Shown here: piece after piece, positions 7,696 through 17,307 of the stretch
Numbering within the stretch: position 1 is the first letter of the stretch
How the letters are laid out: every line of letters starts with the position of its first letter
Source: Marinilongibacter aquaticus
GTDB lineage: Bacteria; Bacteroidota; Bacteroidia; Cytophagales; Spirosomataceae
Assembly (NCBI RefSeq): GCF_020149935.1
Contig: NZ_CP083757.1
Location: 1,736,001 to 1,800,000, forward strand
DNA: 64,000 nucleotides
Reading direction: 5' to 3'
Made by a program: the position numbers and the translations under genes
The notes under the pieces: generated by a model
Databases searched by the model: none
The model's input: the letters and a program-made list of their open reading frames with translations, nothing else
What the model was told of the DNA's origin: nothing

Positions 7696-10281
7696 TCACT
7701 TCGCATCTTCGCCCTTCAAGGCTTTTTCCACTCTTCGTTGAAGGTCGGCATAATGGTATTTCACCAATTTATCCTTTACATTTTTCTGAGCCTCCAAATT
7801 CTTGGCAAGCTGGCTCAAATGTCCTCTTACAATCGAAGGCAAATCCGTTTCGGCTAGATCGACTGTTCTTCCTTCAAAACCGTAAGTTACGCCCACAGGA
7901 ATAGTACGCAACTGCGTTTTCCCAGGCTCAAGCAAACCGATAAGTTTGGTTACATACACTTTCTGAAGGTTTCTTCTGTACATGTCCGCGTCTCCACGCG
8001 TCTGCAATTCCTTGAGTATCGACTTGTCCAAATCCGTCAAGAGTTCGTCGAGACTATACGCTTCTTCATTTTCGGCCGAATACTCCAAAATTCGGGCCAA
8101 TCTTTCATCGCTCAATACAAGGTCGAGAGCGTAGCTTTGCATAGCCTTAAGACCTTCTGTGCCCGTTTCTACACTTGTTCTTTGATAAATATCCGATTCA
8201 TAAAGCCATTTGGGCGAATCGAACAATTGCTCTGACAAGAATTGAACCGCATCTTTCTGTAAAGCTTTGGGCACCATTTCAAACTGTGCACCCGGCATGT
8301 CATAGGTTTTCGGCGAATCGTATACTCCACCGATATTTTTGACCACATGCCCGACATAACGCCTAAACTGCGATTGCACTGCCTTATTCAACTCGTCGAG
8401 TTCTTTATACGATTCCGCATCTTTGTGACTCCATTCAATCAAATTGGGCAAAATACGCTTGAGGTTTTTAATCCCGTAGGCCGATGCCAACATGGCATTG
8501 TCACCCAAATCTTCCGTCTGATACCTTGGGTCGTAGGGGCTGATTTCCGTACCAAACCACAGTGCCCTGTTTTCATAGGCTTTCTTCACCCATTCATTCA
8601 ACACCAATTTATCCGCCTGCTCGTCTTGGCTTGCGGGCAAATACGAATAGCCCCATTTTATCGCCCATTTATCATAGGCTCCAATGCCTGGGAAAAGGTT
8701 TTCAATCGCGATATTGTCTTCGGGCTGAGCCACATAATTGAAGCGGGCATAATCCATAATCGAAGACGTATGTCCGTTTTTGCTCAGCCACTCATTGTCG
8801 CGAAGCTTCTCAACTGGCGTGGCACTTGAAGCCCCCATATTGTGTCGCAAGCCCAAAGTATGCCCCACTTCATGCGATGACACAAAACGAATCAACTGCC
8901 CCATAAGCTTATCGTCAAACTCCATTTTTCGGGCTTGGGGATCTACCGCGGCCGTTTGCACCAAATACCAGTTTCGCAACAATCGCATCACATTGTGATA
9001 CCAACCGATGTGGCTTTCCAAAATTTCGCCACTTCTCGGATCGTGCACATTGGGTCCATAGGCATTGGCAATAGGCGAAGCAAAATAACGCACCACCGAA
9101 AAACGGGCGTCTTCCAAACTCATTGTGCTGTCGTCTTCTGGCCAATATTCTCCATGAATTGCATTTTTCCATCCCGCATTTTCAAAAGCGGCCTGCCAAT
9201 CGTCGATACCTTGTTTGATAAACGGCTTCCATTGGTCTGGTGTCGCTGGATCAATATAGTATACGATCGGTTTTGCGGGCTCAATCAACTCTCCACGTTT
9301 TTGCTTTTCGGCATCGGTTTTGCTTTTGGGTTCCAAACGCCAGCGAACAGCAAATACTTCTTTGTCTGCCCTTTGCGAATTCTCGCCAAACACCTCGTAT
9401 TCATTCGCGAAAAAACCTACCCGTGCATCGAACAAACGCTTTTTCATCGGCACTTTAGGCAATAAAATCATAGAGGTGTTGAACTCCATCGTTACCACTC
9501 CGGCATCACGCGATGCTGGTAAATATTGCCCCACGCTTGGTGTCGGTTTCAACTGAATGTGCGGCGTGCTGACATCGAAGGTTTTCACCGTCTTTATCTC
9601 TGTGTTGATCGGATAAGTCTTTATCGACGAAATAAACGAACGGTCCTTTTTCAACGAGGTGATATTCAAACGTTGCTTGGCGAAAGGATCCAATGAAAAA
9701 ATCTGTTCGTCGCCCTCGAAAACGGAAGTCACGTCGATCACATACGTATTGTAATTGTGCACCGAATCTTTGCGAATGGCCTTTATATCGAAAGCCCCCA
9801 CTATCGGATCTGCACTCGAGTTGCGGACAGCCTGTGCGATTGGTTTTGTGCTGTCTGGGCTCATTATCACATACGAAATCGATTTCAAGAAAATGTTGTC
9901 TTTCGGCCCTTTCTCCCATTTCACCACTTGGCGGTTGACCAATTCTCCACCATAAATACTCCCTCCGGCGGCAGTTTGCGAGTATCTGGAAATGGACATG
10001 ATTTCCCGGTTCAACAAAGAATCCGCAATTTCAAAATACCATTTGTCTTTCATTTTGTGCACACCGTAGAGGCCAATCTGGCTTACGGCCGTGCTGTCGA
10101 TGAAATCTTCAAATTCCTTTGGCCCTTCCTTTTCTTTCTTTTTTTCAGGCTTGGCGGCAGTGGAATCACTTACAGCCACAGCCTCTTTTTCTTTACGCTT
10201 TTTCTTCTTTGATTGTGCGTGTACAGACACCGTCAACAGCGTGCAGCACACAATCAAGATTAGTTTTAGAGTTGTTTTCAT
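7696..10281 (-). CDS. secreted zinc-dependent metalloprotease (DUF5117/DUF5118, DUF4953 type)
   Basis: An 861-residue exported protein. A Sec signal peptide (residues 1-22, ending in VHAQ) precedes a charged Lys/Glu segment. The DUF5118 and DUF5117 regions cover about residues 60-330. The metzincin-like catalytic motif SHEVGHTLGLRHN (HExxHxxGxxHN) is near residue 475, with SIMDYARFNYV downstream serving as the Met-turn. The C-terminal half is an extended helical region of unknown role. The family is common and often multi-copy in Bacteroidota; substrates are not established. The gene is monocistronic: a terminator lies at its 3' end and a 230-base gap upstream. Confidence 0.88.
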   Translation of the reverse strand: MKTTLKLILIVCCTLLTVSVHAQSKKKKRKEKEAVAVSDSTAAKPEKKKEKEGPKEFEDFIDSTAVSQIGLYGVHKMKDKWYFEIADSLLNREIMSISRYSQTAAGGSIYGGELVNRQVVKWEKGPKDNIFLKSISYVIMSPDSTKPIAQAVRNSSADPIVGAFDIKAIRKDSVHNYNTYVIDVTSVFEGDEQIFSLDPFAKQRLNITSLKKDRSFISSIKTYPINTEIKTVKTFDVSTPHIQLKPTPSVGQYLPASRDAGVVTMEFNTSMILLPKVPMKKRLFDARVGFFANEYEVFGENSQRADKEVFAVRWRLEPKSKTDAEKQKRGELIEPAKPIVYYIDPATPDQWKPFIKQGIDDWQAAFENAGWKNAIHGEYWPEDDSTMSLEDARFSVVRYFASPIANAYGPNVHDPRSGEILESHIGWYHNVMRLLRNWYLVQTAAVDPQARKMEFDDKLMGQLIRFVSSHEVGHTLGLRHNMGASSATPVEKLRDNEWLSKNGHTSSIMDYARFNYVAQPEDNIAIENLFPGIGAYDKWAIKWGYSYLPASQDEQADKLVLNEWVKKAYENRALWFGTEISPYDPRYQTEDLGDNAMLASAYGIKNLKRILPNLIEWSHKDAESYKELDELNKAVQSQFRRYVGHVVKNIGGVYDSPKTYDMPGAQFEMVPKALQKDAVQFLSEQLFDSPKWLYESDIYQRTSVETGTEGLKAMQSYALDLVLSDERLARILEYSAENEEAYSLDELLTDLDKSILKELQTRGDADMYRRNLQKVYVTKLIGLLEPGKTQLRTIPVGVTYGFEGRTVDLAETDLPSIVRGHLSQLAKNLEAQKNVKDKLVKYHYADLQRRVEKALKGEDAK

Positions 10282-10477
10282 TTAATTGAATTGTAATTGC
10301 GAAATATGAATGAATGCATAAAAATAAAATTCATTTGAACAAAACCGATACGCTCCCTTTCATTTTGTTCAGCCCCGAAAGCCAAGCCGCCCCTTTTTGA
10401 TCCTTTTCCTACCTTGTATTCTCTTTTTTTGACAAAAAGATACTAGCAGTTGGTTTATTCCGTTTTTTAGAAGCATT

Positions 10478-10506
10478 TTGACAGGCCAAATATTGGCCAA
10501 CCTTTG
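10478..10506 (+). promoter_or_regulatory. promoter-like element with a perfect palindrome in its spacer
   Basis: TTG (10478-10480) and AACCTTTG (10499-10506, one mismatch to TAnnTTTG) flank the palindrome GGCCAA-ATA-TTGGCC (10484-10498). A repressor bound to the palindrome would block this promoter. The ATG of the next gene is 7 bases downstream. The rest of the gap between 10282 and 10477 is AT-rich and shows nothing else recognisable. Confidence 0.3.
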
Positions 10507-10512
10507 AAATAA

Positions 10513-11178
10513 ATGTTAAAACCATCGCCTTTGAACCCTCCACTAAAAGCCCGTGGACTGTGTATAAACCTGACCCGTATACAGTCTGAAAAAACATTGC
10601 AGTATTTACAGGAGAAAAAAATCAACGACGAGTTCGGCCTGCAGAGCATACTTCCCATGTGCCACCTCGAAGGGGTGACCTGCGGTTTCCATCAACATAT
10701 ACGCAGCTACACTTTGCCCTTCGATGCCGAAAAAGTATGGGACGCGTACTTGCACATTCCGCCCAAAATGTGCTGGGCGGGCAATCACATCGATTTTTCC
10801 TTTGCCTACAATCCCATGAAAAGGGCTTTCCATTATCGTGGCGATGCGTACAAAGGATTGGAAGAAAGCCAACTGTATTTCATTGAAATTCGTTTATTTT
10901 TTGGGCTTTTCCGATTGGCGGTTACACATCAGGTGAATGAGATTTCACATGAAAAGAAGTCCATCAAATTGTGTTATGTAGAAGGCGGAAAATCAGAAGG
11001 TTCGCAATACGTCGAAATCAAGCCTGTTTCTGCACACGAATGCATTGTGACACACAAAACATGGTATAAAAGCGATTCCGAATTCCGCGACAAAAGGCTT
11101 TACCCGATTTTGCATGGTTTTATCATCAATCAATTTCACCGAAACGTGAAAAATTACATTCGTACGCAGCTCAAATGA
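10513..11178 (+). CDS. hypothetical protein, possibly SRPBCC/START-like
   Basis: A 221-residue cytosolic protein with no signal peptide or transmembrane segment. The segment YTLPFDAEKVWDAYLHIPP resembles the first strand and helix of SRPBCC (START-like ligand-binding) folds, and alternating beta-rich stretches follow (YFIEIRLFF, SIKLCYVEG, YVEIKPVSAHECIVTHKTWY) before a final helix with HRNVKNYI. This assignment is by pattern only and weak; I do not recognise the family. The first ATG at 10513 gives a Pro-rich N-terminus that could be spurious, with the conserved part starting near residue 49. Its stop overlaps the end of convergent dnaG by 8 bases. Confidence 0.6.
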   Translation: MLKPSPLNPPLKARGLCINLTRIQSEKTLQYLQEKKINDEFGLQSILPMCHLEGVTCGFHQHIRSYTLPFDAEKVWDAYLHIPPKMCWAGNHIDFSFAYNPMKRAFHYRGDAYKGLEESQLYFIEIRLFFGLFRLAVTHQVNEISHEKKSIKLCYVEGGKSEGSQYVEIKPVSAHECIVTHKTWYKSDSEFRDKRLYPILHGFIINQFHRNVKNYIRTQLK

Positions 11179-13096
11179 TCGAACCCAACTGATCGGCCAA
11201 ACGTTGAATCACTTTCTTCACCTTGGTCATCTGATCCATCAAAATGTCTTGATCATCCTCGTTCTCGATGCCAGCCAACTCGCTGCTCAGTTCTTTGTAC
11301 CGCATCTCGAATTTCTCCTTTTTCAGACGCAGGATATTCTTGTAGCTTAGATCGTCGAGTTTCGATACATAAGAAGGAACGTAGATTTCGTACTTATCCC
11401 AACCCGGACTGAAAGAATAAGGCGGCGAAAGCCAATCGACCACCTTTTTCTGGATTCTTGGGTTCTCGTGACGAGTAAAAAAACTTGTATCTAAGAGCCG
11501 CCCATCATCATAATTTTTCTTGTACAATTCGAAAATCTGCCCTAAAACGGGTACATGAAATTCAGTCTCGCCAATCTCGTGCAAAACATAATCGGCCAAG
11601 GTGACATCCTCCTGCGTTTCTTCGTCCTTTTCGATCACTTCATGTCCATGCAAAACGAGGTCACGCACAAAAATATCCTCTTTGTGCACAATAGCCAGCT
11701 CTTCTACCGAAACCTGTTTCAGGCCCTCCACATTTGGCTCGGGCATGTCGATCGGCGGGACAATCGGAGCCTGGGTCTTGTGGTTTTGTGGTTTTGCTGT
11801 TCGCAGCAATTTGTTGCCTTCGTTGATAAGAATCTGCTCGTCGATTTGCAGCAAACGGGCCACTTCTTGATAAAAAACCGCCCGCTTAATGGAATCAGGA
11901 ATTTTTGTGATTGTCCCTACCAAATCTCCAATCAACGCAGCTTTTTTTACCGGATCGCCAGCCACGGCTTTCAAGTTCAATTCCGTTTTGAAACGGATGA
12001 AATCTTTGCCTTCTTCTTCAATATATTGTTTAAAGTGCTCTGAACCCGATTTACGAATAAAGCTGTCGGGATCTTCACCTTCCGGAAAAACGACCACACG
12101 CACATCCATATCCTCTTCGAGAATAAGGTCTGTTCCCCGCAAAGAAGCATTTATTCCAGCTGCATCGCCATCGTAAAGTACGGTGATGTTTCGGCTAAAA
12201 CGACGGATCAACTGCACCTGCTCTTTTGTAAGCGATGTGCCCGAAGAAGCCACCACGTTTTCAATTCCCGCCTGATTCAGTGAAACCACATCGGTGTAGC
12301 CTTCCACCAAAAAACAATTGTCGAGTTGACGTATGGCGTTTTTGGCCGTGTAGATACCGTATACAATATGACTCTTGTGATAGATATCCGTTTCCGGCGA
12401 GTTCAAGTACTTGGGCGACTTGGGGTCTGGCTTCAAAATTCTCGCCCCGAAGGCAATTGGCTTGCCCGCCACATTGTTTATCGGAAAAATGACGCGTCCG
12501 CGAAAACGATCGATCGGCTCACGCCCTTCCCGCACAATGCTCAAACCGGCCTTTTCGAGAATCTCAAGCTTAAAGCCACTTTTCAACGCGTGCTTGGTGA
12601 AAGTATCCCAGCCCGATGGGCTGTACCCCAAATTGAACTTGGCAATGGTCGACTCATTGAAACCACGCTCTTTGAAATACGATTTCCCGATGCTTTCGCC
12701 TTCGCCCGAATGCAACTGTTCGCTGAAATACTTTTGAGCGAATTCACTCACGATGAACAAACTTTCGCGTTCGTTTTGGGCATCGAGTTCAGTGTCCGTC
12801 AGCTCCCTTTCTTGGATTTCTATGCCATATTTTTGGGCCAGCCATTTCAGGGCTTCGGGATAACTAAGCCCTTCCAAATCCATGATAAAACGCACAGCAT
12901 CACCTCCACGGCCACAGCCGAAACATTTGTAAATCTGCTTGGAGGGAGAAACCGAGAAAGAAGGCGTTTTCTCGTTGTGGAAGGGGCAGCAAGCCATGTA
13001 GTTTGCCCCTCTCTTTTTAAGAGACACAAAATCCCCAATCACCTCGATCAAATCGGCGGCTTGAAGAATCTGTTGGACGGTCTCTTGAGGAATCAT
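11171..13096 (-). CDS. dnaG: DNA primase
   Basis: A 641-residue primase that makes RNA primers at the replication fork. The CHC2 zinc finger is seen as C-P-F-H...C-F-G-C (CPFHNEKTPSFS and IYKCFGCGRGGDAVRF) at about residues 38-65. The catalytic TOPRIM domain has LVEGYTDVVSLNQAGIENVV near residue 265 and the metal-binding DGDAAG near 310. The C-terminal helicase-interaction domain follows. The ATG at 13096 (MIPQETVQQIL) was chosen over a TTG two codons upstream. The rpsU-dnaG-rpoD arrangement of other phyla is absent. Confidence 0.95.
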   Translation of the reverse strand: MIPQETVQQILQAADLIEVIGDFVSLKKRGANYMACCPFHNEKTPSFSVSPSKQIYKCFGCGRGGDAVRFIMDLEGLSYPEALKWLAQKYGIEIQERELTDTELDAQNERESLFIVSEFAQKYFSEQLHSGEGESIGKSYFKERGFNESTIAKFNLGYSPSGWDTFTKHALKSGFKLEILEKAGLSIVREGREPIDRFRGRVIFPINNVAGKPIAFGARILKPDPKSPKYLNSPETDIYHKSHIVYGIYTAKNAIRQLDNCFLVEGYTDVVSLNQAGIENVVASSGTSLTKEQVQLIRRFSRNITVLYDGDAAGINASLRGTDLILEEDMDVRVVVFPEGEDPDSFIRKSGSEHFKQYIEEEGKDFIRFKTELNLKAVAGDPVKKAALIGDLVGTITKIPDSIKRAVFYQEVARLLQIDEQILINEGNKLLRTAKPQNHKTQAPIVPPIDMPEPNVEGLKQVSVEELAIVHKEDIFVRDLVLHGHEVIEKDEETQEDVTLADYVLHEIGETEFHVPVLGQIFELYKKNYDDGRLLDTSFFTRHENPRIQKKVVDWLSPPYSFSPGWDKYEIYVPSYVSKLDDLSYKNILRLKKEKFEMRYKELSSELAGIENEDDQDILMDQMTKVKKVIQRLADQLGSII

Positions 13097-13150
13097 GGCC
13101 AAAAATAAAACTATTGACTAAGACAAAAGACAATAGAGGTACATTTTTCA

Positions 13151-13177
13151 GTGGCGGGCCGTTTTTTGGCCCGCCAC
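13151..13177. terminator. stable stem-loop between btuB-like gene and dnaG
   Basis: GTGGCGGGCC (13151-13160) pairs perfectly with GGCCCGCCAC (13168-13177). It lies 16 bases beyond the stop of the leftward receptor gene. No proper T-run follows on either strand, so it may be a processing or weak termination site rather than a classical terminator. Confidence 0.5.
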
Positions 13178-13192
13178 CCAACTGCAAATATT

Positions 13193-15127
13193 TTATTGCC
13201 AAATCAGGCCCAATCTCACATTGCGGCCTTGAGAATTGTAGCCGTAAACTTCGGTGTAGTCCACATCGGCCAAGTTCTGAATATTCACAAAAGCTTTCAA
13301 TTGCTTTGCAATGCGGTAATCGAGGTTCAGGCCAAGCAAAGTGTAGGCTTTCAATTCCACGCTTTCGTTTCCGAAGGTTTCGCTGTTATAGAAAAGGTCT
13401 TGGCGTTTTCCTACAAACTCCATGTCGATCGACACACCCAATTTATTGAACAACAAAGTGCTTGCCCCCACATCCCATTGGTGTTTCGGCCTTCTGATCA
13501 AATCGCTTTTTTCTTCCGAATCGCCGGCATTGAAAATATAGCCTTGCATGAAAGTATAGTTTGCCCGCACATTCACAGGTCCCACACCTTGCGTCAAGCT
13601 CGCTTCCAATCCTTTTACACGCTTTTTATCTTGGTTGATGTATCGGCCATACGGAGCTTCCGTTAGGTTCTGGAAGAAAATGCCCTCTTCAACCTTTCTG
13701 TTGAAAACCGAAACATTGAACTGGTTCTTTTTGAAAAAACGGCTTCGGAAACCGAAGTCGAGATTCTGGGCCTGTTCTGGACTTAATTCTTCATTGCCAT
13801 AAGGCGAATACAATTGGTACAACGTAGGATTTTTGAAGCTCGTGCCGAAATTCACAAAAGCCGTGAAACTATCCGAAAGTTTGTAGTAAGGATTCAAATT
13901 CCATGAAGTATTGTAATCGTACACCGAATGGTGATTTACCCGACCCGACAATTCTATACCCAAACCCACATTCGAAAGCATGGATAAAGCCGAGTAAACG
14001 CTGAAATTTTCGATTCGCGTATCCTTTTTCTCCAATGGCACATCTTCGTATGGGCCATAACTGCTCACCGAAAGATAAGTTTGTTCCATCGCTTGGTTTC
14101 TGTAATCTGTACCGATGAGCCACTGCACATTTTTCCCAAAAGAAAATTGACCGAACAAATCGGCAAAAGCGGCAGTGCTACCAAAGGTGCTGTAACTGTA
14201 ATTGGAGTACGCCGCAGGCGGGATATAGGTCGAATCGTTTTCGAATACGCGGTGGATATCCGACCAATTGGTTTTCAAATGGACCTGGGCCTTTTCGCCT
14301 ACATAATCGGCCAATATCCCCGTTTGAAAGTTCTTGCTTTCGAAAGTGTAATCTTTATCGTCGACAAAAATGCCTTCGTCCAAATCGGTATTGTACACAC
14401 TCTGACGCCCAAAAGCCGTGAGTTTTGTTTTGCCCAATTGTTTGCTCAGCTGAGCCGACCAGTTCGTTCTTTTGAAACCGTCCTTTTCGGGACTTTCGAG
14501 TTGAGAAACCACCGAAGAAAAACCATCACTGGCGATATGGCCTAGACTCGCCGAATAGGCTATTCCACCCACTTGACCCGAAGCTCCTACTTGGCCCTCC
14601 AGCGTATTGTACGTGCCATACATAAGCTTGGCGTTGAGATCAATAGGCTTGTTTGCCGCCTTTTTCGAGATCAAATTGATTACTCCGGCCACTGCATCCG
14701 AACCGTAAAGTGTAGATTGCCCACCTTTCAAAATCTCGATACGCTCAATATTCTGCATATTGATCAGGTTCAAATCGAAATTGTTTTCGGTCGAAGAAGG
14801 ATCGTAAATGGGCACACCATCCAACAAAATAAGAGTATAGCCCGAATTGGCTCCACGCATGTATACGTTTTGAATACTGCCCAAAGGCTGCCCCGCCCCA
14901 ATGATGTTGAGTCCAGCCTGTTTTTGCAAAATTTGAGACAAACCCAAAGCGGCATTTGCCCGAATCACCGAATCGCTGAGCACGATCATCGATTTCGACA
15001 AACCCGATTCTTTTTGAGGTATTTTTGTGGTGCTCACCACAATTTCATCGAGGCTTTGCTGCGAATACGCATTCACAAAGACACAAAGCAAGGCCAGCGT
15101 CAGGCACTTTCTACCCAAAGTAGACAT
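13193..15127 (-). CDS. btuB: TonB-dependent outer-membrane receptor, BtuB-like (cobalamin uptake)
   Basis: A 644-residue outer-membrane receptor. A signal peptide (residues 1-22) is followed by a TonB-box-like SLDEIVVSTTK, then a plug domain with VYMRGANSGYTLILLDGVP and IERIEILKGGQSTLYGSDAVAGVINL (about 85-150) and a 22-strand barrel to the C-terminus. A full cobalamin riboswitch in its leader identifies vitamin B12 or a related corrinoid as the likely ligand. No btuC, btuD, btuF or cobalamin biosynthesis genes are in the window, so the inner-membrane partners must lie elsewhere. The gene is a single transcription unit. Confidence 0.88.
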   Translation of the reverse strand: MSTLGRKCLTLALLCVFVNAYSQQSLDEIVVSTTKIPQKESGLSKSMIVLSDSVIRANAALGLSQILQKQAGLNIIGAGQPLGSIQNVYMRGANSGYTLILLDGVPIYDPSSTENNFDLNLINMQNIERIEILKGGQSTLYGSDAVAGVINLISKKAANKPIDLNAKLMYGTYNTLEGQVGASGQVGGIAYSASLGHIASDGFSSVVSQLESPEKDGFKRTNWSAQLSKQLGKTKLTAFGRQSVYNTDLDEGIFVDDKDYTFESKNFQTGILADYVGEKAQVHLKTNWSDIHRVFENDSTYIPPAAYSNYSYSTFGSTAAFADLFGQFSFGKNVQWLIGTDYRNQAMEQTYLSVSSYGPYEDVPLEKKDTRIENFSVYSALSMLSNVGLGIELSGRVNHHSVYDYNTSWNLNPYYKLSDSFTAFVNFGTSFKNPTLYQLYSPYGNEELSPEQAQNLDFGFRSRFFKKNQFNVSVFNRKVEEGIFFQNLTEAPYGRYINQDKKRVKGLEASLTQGVGPVNVRANYTFMQGYIFNAGDSEEKSDLIRRPKHQWDVGASTLLFNKLGVSIDMEFVGKRQDLFYNSETFGNESVELKAYTLLGLNLDYRIAKQLKAFVNIQNLADVDYTEVYGYNSQGRNVRLGLIWQ

Positions 15128-15207
15128 AATTTTGATTGTAAGATAAAATAAGAAAAATTGCTATCGCTCACAGAAACCCATCCGCCGTAGATTCAAGCAA
15201 GAATAAT

Positions 15208-15380
15208 CAAAGGCAGGTCTCCTGGCTCAATGTCACGCGGGTTGGCCTTCCCAGCTTGGGCCAGTGGCATGAAGGCCGCGTATCGACATCTTACAGTTGC
15301 GGGGACAGCCCGTGCTTTTCACACGATTCCCTATTAAGTCAACTTTAAAATGGCTTAAAGTAGACACCTTCAACTGGTGG
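15208..15380 (-). promoter_or_regulatory. cobalamin (adenosylcobalamin) riboswitch
   Basis: Reading the minus strand, the leader contains the class hallmarks in order: GGGAA, the core GCTGTCCCCGCAACTGTAA, GCCACTG, GGGAAGGC and the closing AGCCAGGAGACCTGCC (B12 box, forward positions about 15227-15212). The element lies between a consensus promoter and the BtuB-like start at 15127, about 80 bases away. Binding of cobalamin is expected to turn off expression of the receptor. No strong terminator with a T-run is seen between the aptamer and the ATG, which suggests control of translation initiation. Confidence 0.93.
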
Positions 15381-15413
15381 CAAAAGTACGGCTTTGTGAT
15401 AAATTTAAATCAA
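15381..15413 (-). promoter_or_regulatory. promoter of the riboswitch-btuB transcript
   Basis: On the minus strand TTG (15413-15411), a 22-base spacer, and TACTTTTG (15388-15381) match the Bacteroidota consensus. Transcription would begin near 15375, right at the 5' edge of the aptamer. Confidence 0.6.
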
Positions 15414-15499
15414 TTAATTTCGTTTTTATTTGATTAGAAAATCCACTTATTTAAATTGCCCTGATTAACATTTAACAGCACTCTACATATCGCATTTCT

Positions 15500-17260
15500 A
15501 TGATCTCTCACATGAAACTTGACAAAACCGCCGAAAAAAACATCAATAAATGGCTGAAAGGAAAGTATGACGATGAAACAAAGGCCACTATTCAAAAATG
15601 GATTGATGAAGGCAATGAAACACAACTGACCGACTCCTTTTACAAGAATTTGGAATTCGGTACCGGTGGAATGCGTGGAGAGATTGGAGTGGGTTCGAAC
15701 CGTATGAACAAATATACGGTTGGAGCTGCAACCCAAGGTCTGGCCAATTACCTGAACAAAGTCTATCCAGACGGCGACATCAAGGTGGCTATCGCTCACG
15801 ACAGCCGCAATTTTTCGCCCGAGTTTGCCCAAATCGCTGCGGATATATTTTCATCCAATGGCATTACCGCGTATCTGTACCCCGAATTGCGGCCAACTCC
15901 GCAGCTTTCTTTCACCGTACGTGAATTAGGCTGTCAGGCGGGTTTGGTTATTACCGCTTCGCACAATCCACGCGAATACAATGGATATAAAGTGTATTGG
16001 AACGACGGCTCGCAGGTTGTCGCCCCACACGACAAAAACATTGTAGAAGAAGTGAACGCCATCACGACAATCAGCAAAATCAAATTCAGAGGAATAAAAA
16101 AACGCTTGAAAACCATTCAACCGGCTCTGGATAAAAAATATTTGAAAGCGGTGAAAGGAATTTCGGTTTCACCGAGAATAAACAGAAAACAATCGGATCT
16201 GAAAATCGTTTTCTCTCCCATTCACGGCACGGGCATTACCATGGTACCCGATGCACTGAAACAATTGGGCTTTGAGAATGTCACAGTAGTGGAAGAACAA
16301 GCCACTCCGGACGGCAACTTCCCGACAGTGGTTTACCCCAATCCCGAAGAAAGAGAAGCCATGAGCATGGCTTTGGCCAAGGCAAAGGAAATCGATGCCG
16401 ACTTGGTAATCGCCACCGATCCCGACGCCGACCGCGTGGGCATGGCCGTAAAAGACCCCAAAGGCGAATGGCAATTGCTCAACGGCAACCAAACCGGTAG
16501 CTTGATTATCTATTACCTTTTGAAAGCTTGGAGAAAAGCTGGCAAATTGACGGGCAGCGAATTTGTAGCCAAGACAATTGTCACGACCGACTTGATCGAC
16601 CGCATGGCCGAAAAAGCGGGCGTAAAATGCTACAATACGCTGACAGGCTTTAAATACATTGCCCAAGTGATTCGCGAAACCGAAGGTCAAGAACAGTTTA
16701 TCGGCGGTGGAGAAGAAAGCTACGGCTACCTGATTGGCGACAAAGTACGCGACAAAGACGCCGTGGCCGCCTGTGCGATCATTGCCGAATTGACTGCCTT
16801 TGCCCGCCACAACGGTAACAGCCTTTTCGATTTCTTGGCCGACATGTACAAACAGTACGGCTTCTTTTACGAAGGCCTGATTTCCGTGACGAAAAAAGGA
16901 AAAAGCGGAGCAGAGGAAATCCAAAAAATGATGGCCGATTTCAGAAGCAACCCTCCAAAATCAATTGCGGGATCAGAAGTAACCCTCATGAAGGATTACA
17001 AATCGCTTACACAAAAAGATTTGATCACAGGCGAAGAAAGCGATATCCCAAAAGCTATGGGTATCGAAAGCTCGAATGTATTGCAGTTTTTCACCAAAGA
17101 CGGCACCAAGTTCACCTGTCGTCCATCGGGCACCGAGCCAAAGATCAAATTCTATGTCGGTGTGCAAGATAAACTTGTCAACAAAGAAGATTTCGACGAA
17201 GTGCTTACCCGATTGAAAGCCAAAGTGGAAGGCATAAAAAATGAAATGAACCTCGTATAA
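15500..17260 (+). CDS. phosphoglucomutase/phosphomannomutase (alpha-D-phosphohexomutase)
   Basis: A 586-residue cytosolic enzyme that interconverts hexose-1- and hexose-6-phosphates. Family landmarks in order: the phosphoserine loop TASHNPREYNGYKVYW near residue 155, the Mg-binding DPDADRVGMAV near 310, the sugar-binding GGEESYGYLIGD near 405, and the phosphate-binding RPSGTEPKIKFYV near 540. The length and the TGFKYI segment fit the PGM2/PgcA-type subgroup. ATG at 15500 is used; an ATG at 15512 (MKLDKTAE) is equally possible. It is transcribed divergently from the BtuB-like gene and ends in a terminator. Whether it prefers glucose or mannose cannot be read from the sequence. Confidence 0.92.
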   Translation: MISHMKLDKTAEKNINKWLKGKYDDETKATIQKWIDEGNETQLTDSFYKNLEFGTGGMRGEIGVGSNRMNKYTVGAATQGLANYLNKVYPDGDIKVAIAHDSRNFSPEFAQIAADIFSSNGITAYLYPELRPTPQLSFTVRELGCQAGLVITASHNPREYNGYKVYWNDGSQVVAPHDKNIVEEVNAITTISKIKFRGIKKRLKTIQPALDKKYLKAVKGISVSPRINRKQSDLKIVFSPIHGTGITMVPDALKQLGFENVTVVEEQATPDGNFPTVVYPNPEEREAMSMALAKAKEIDADLVIATDPDADRVGMAVKDPKGEWQLLNGNQTGSLIIYYLLKAWRKAGKLTGSEFVAKTIVTTDLIDRMAEKAGVKCYNTLTGFKYIAQVIRETEGQEQFIGGGEESYGYLIGDKVRDKDAVAACAIIAELTAFARHNGNSLFDFLADMYKQYGFFYEGLISVTKKGKSGAEEIQKMMADFRSNPPKSIAGSEVTLMKDYKSLTQKDLITGEESDIPKAMGIESSNVLQFFTKDGTKFTCRPSGTEPKIKFYVGVQDKLVNKEDFDEVLTRLKAKVEGIKNEMNLV

Positions 17261-17265
17261 TACAC

Positions 17266-17292
17266 AAGCCCCATTCACATGGGGCTTTTTTT
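17266..17292 (+). terminator. rho-independent terminator after the phosphohexomutase gene
   Basis: AAGCCCCAT (17266-17274) pairs with ATGGGGCTT (17279-17287) around TCAC, followed by T residues to 17292. Confidence 0.9.
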
Positions 17293-17307
17293 ATCCCTTC
17301 TTATTCT

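Noticed and set aside
12326-15151. Several rightward open frames antisense to dnaG and the BtuB-like gene
   Set aside because: All overlap strongly supported genes with conserved motifs; their translations show no family features.
15685-15705. GGTTCGAAC-like sequence resembling a tRNA T-loop
   Set aside because: It lies within the phosphohexomutase coding sequence and no acceptor or anticodon stems surround it.
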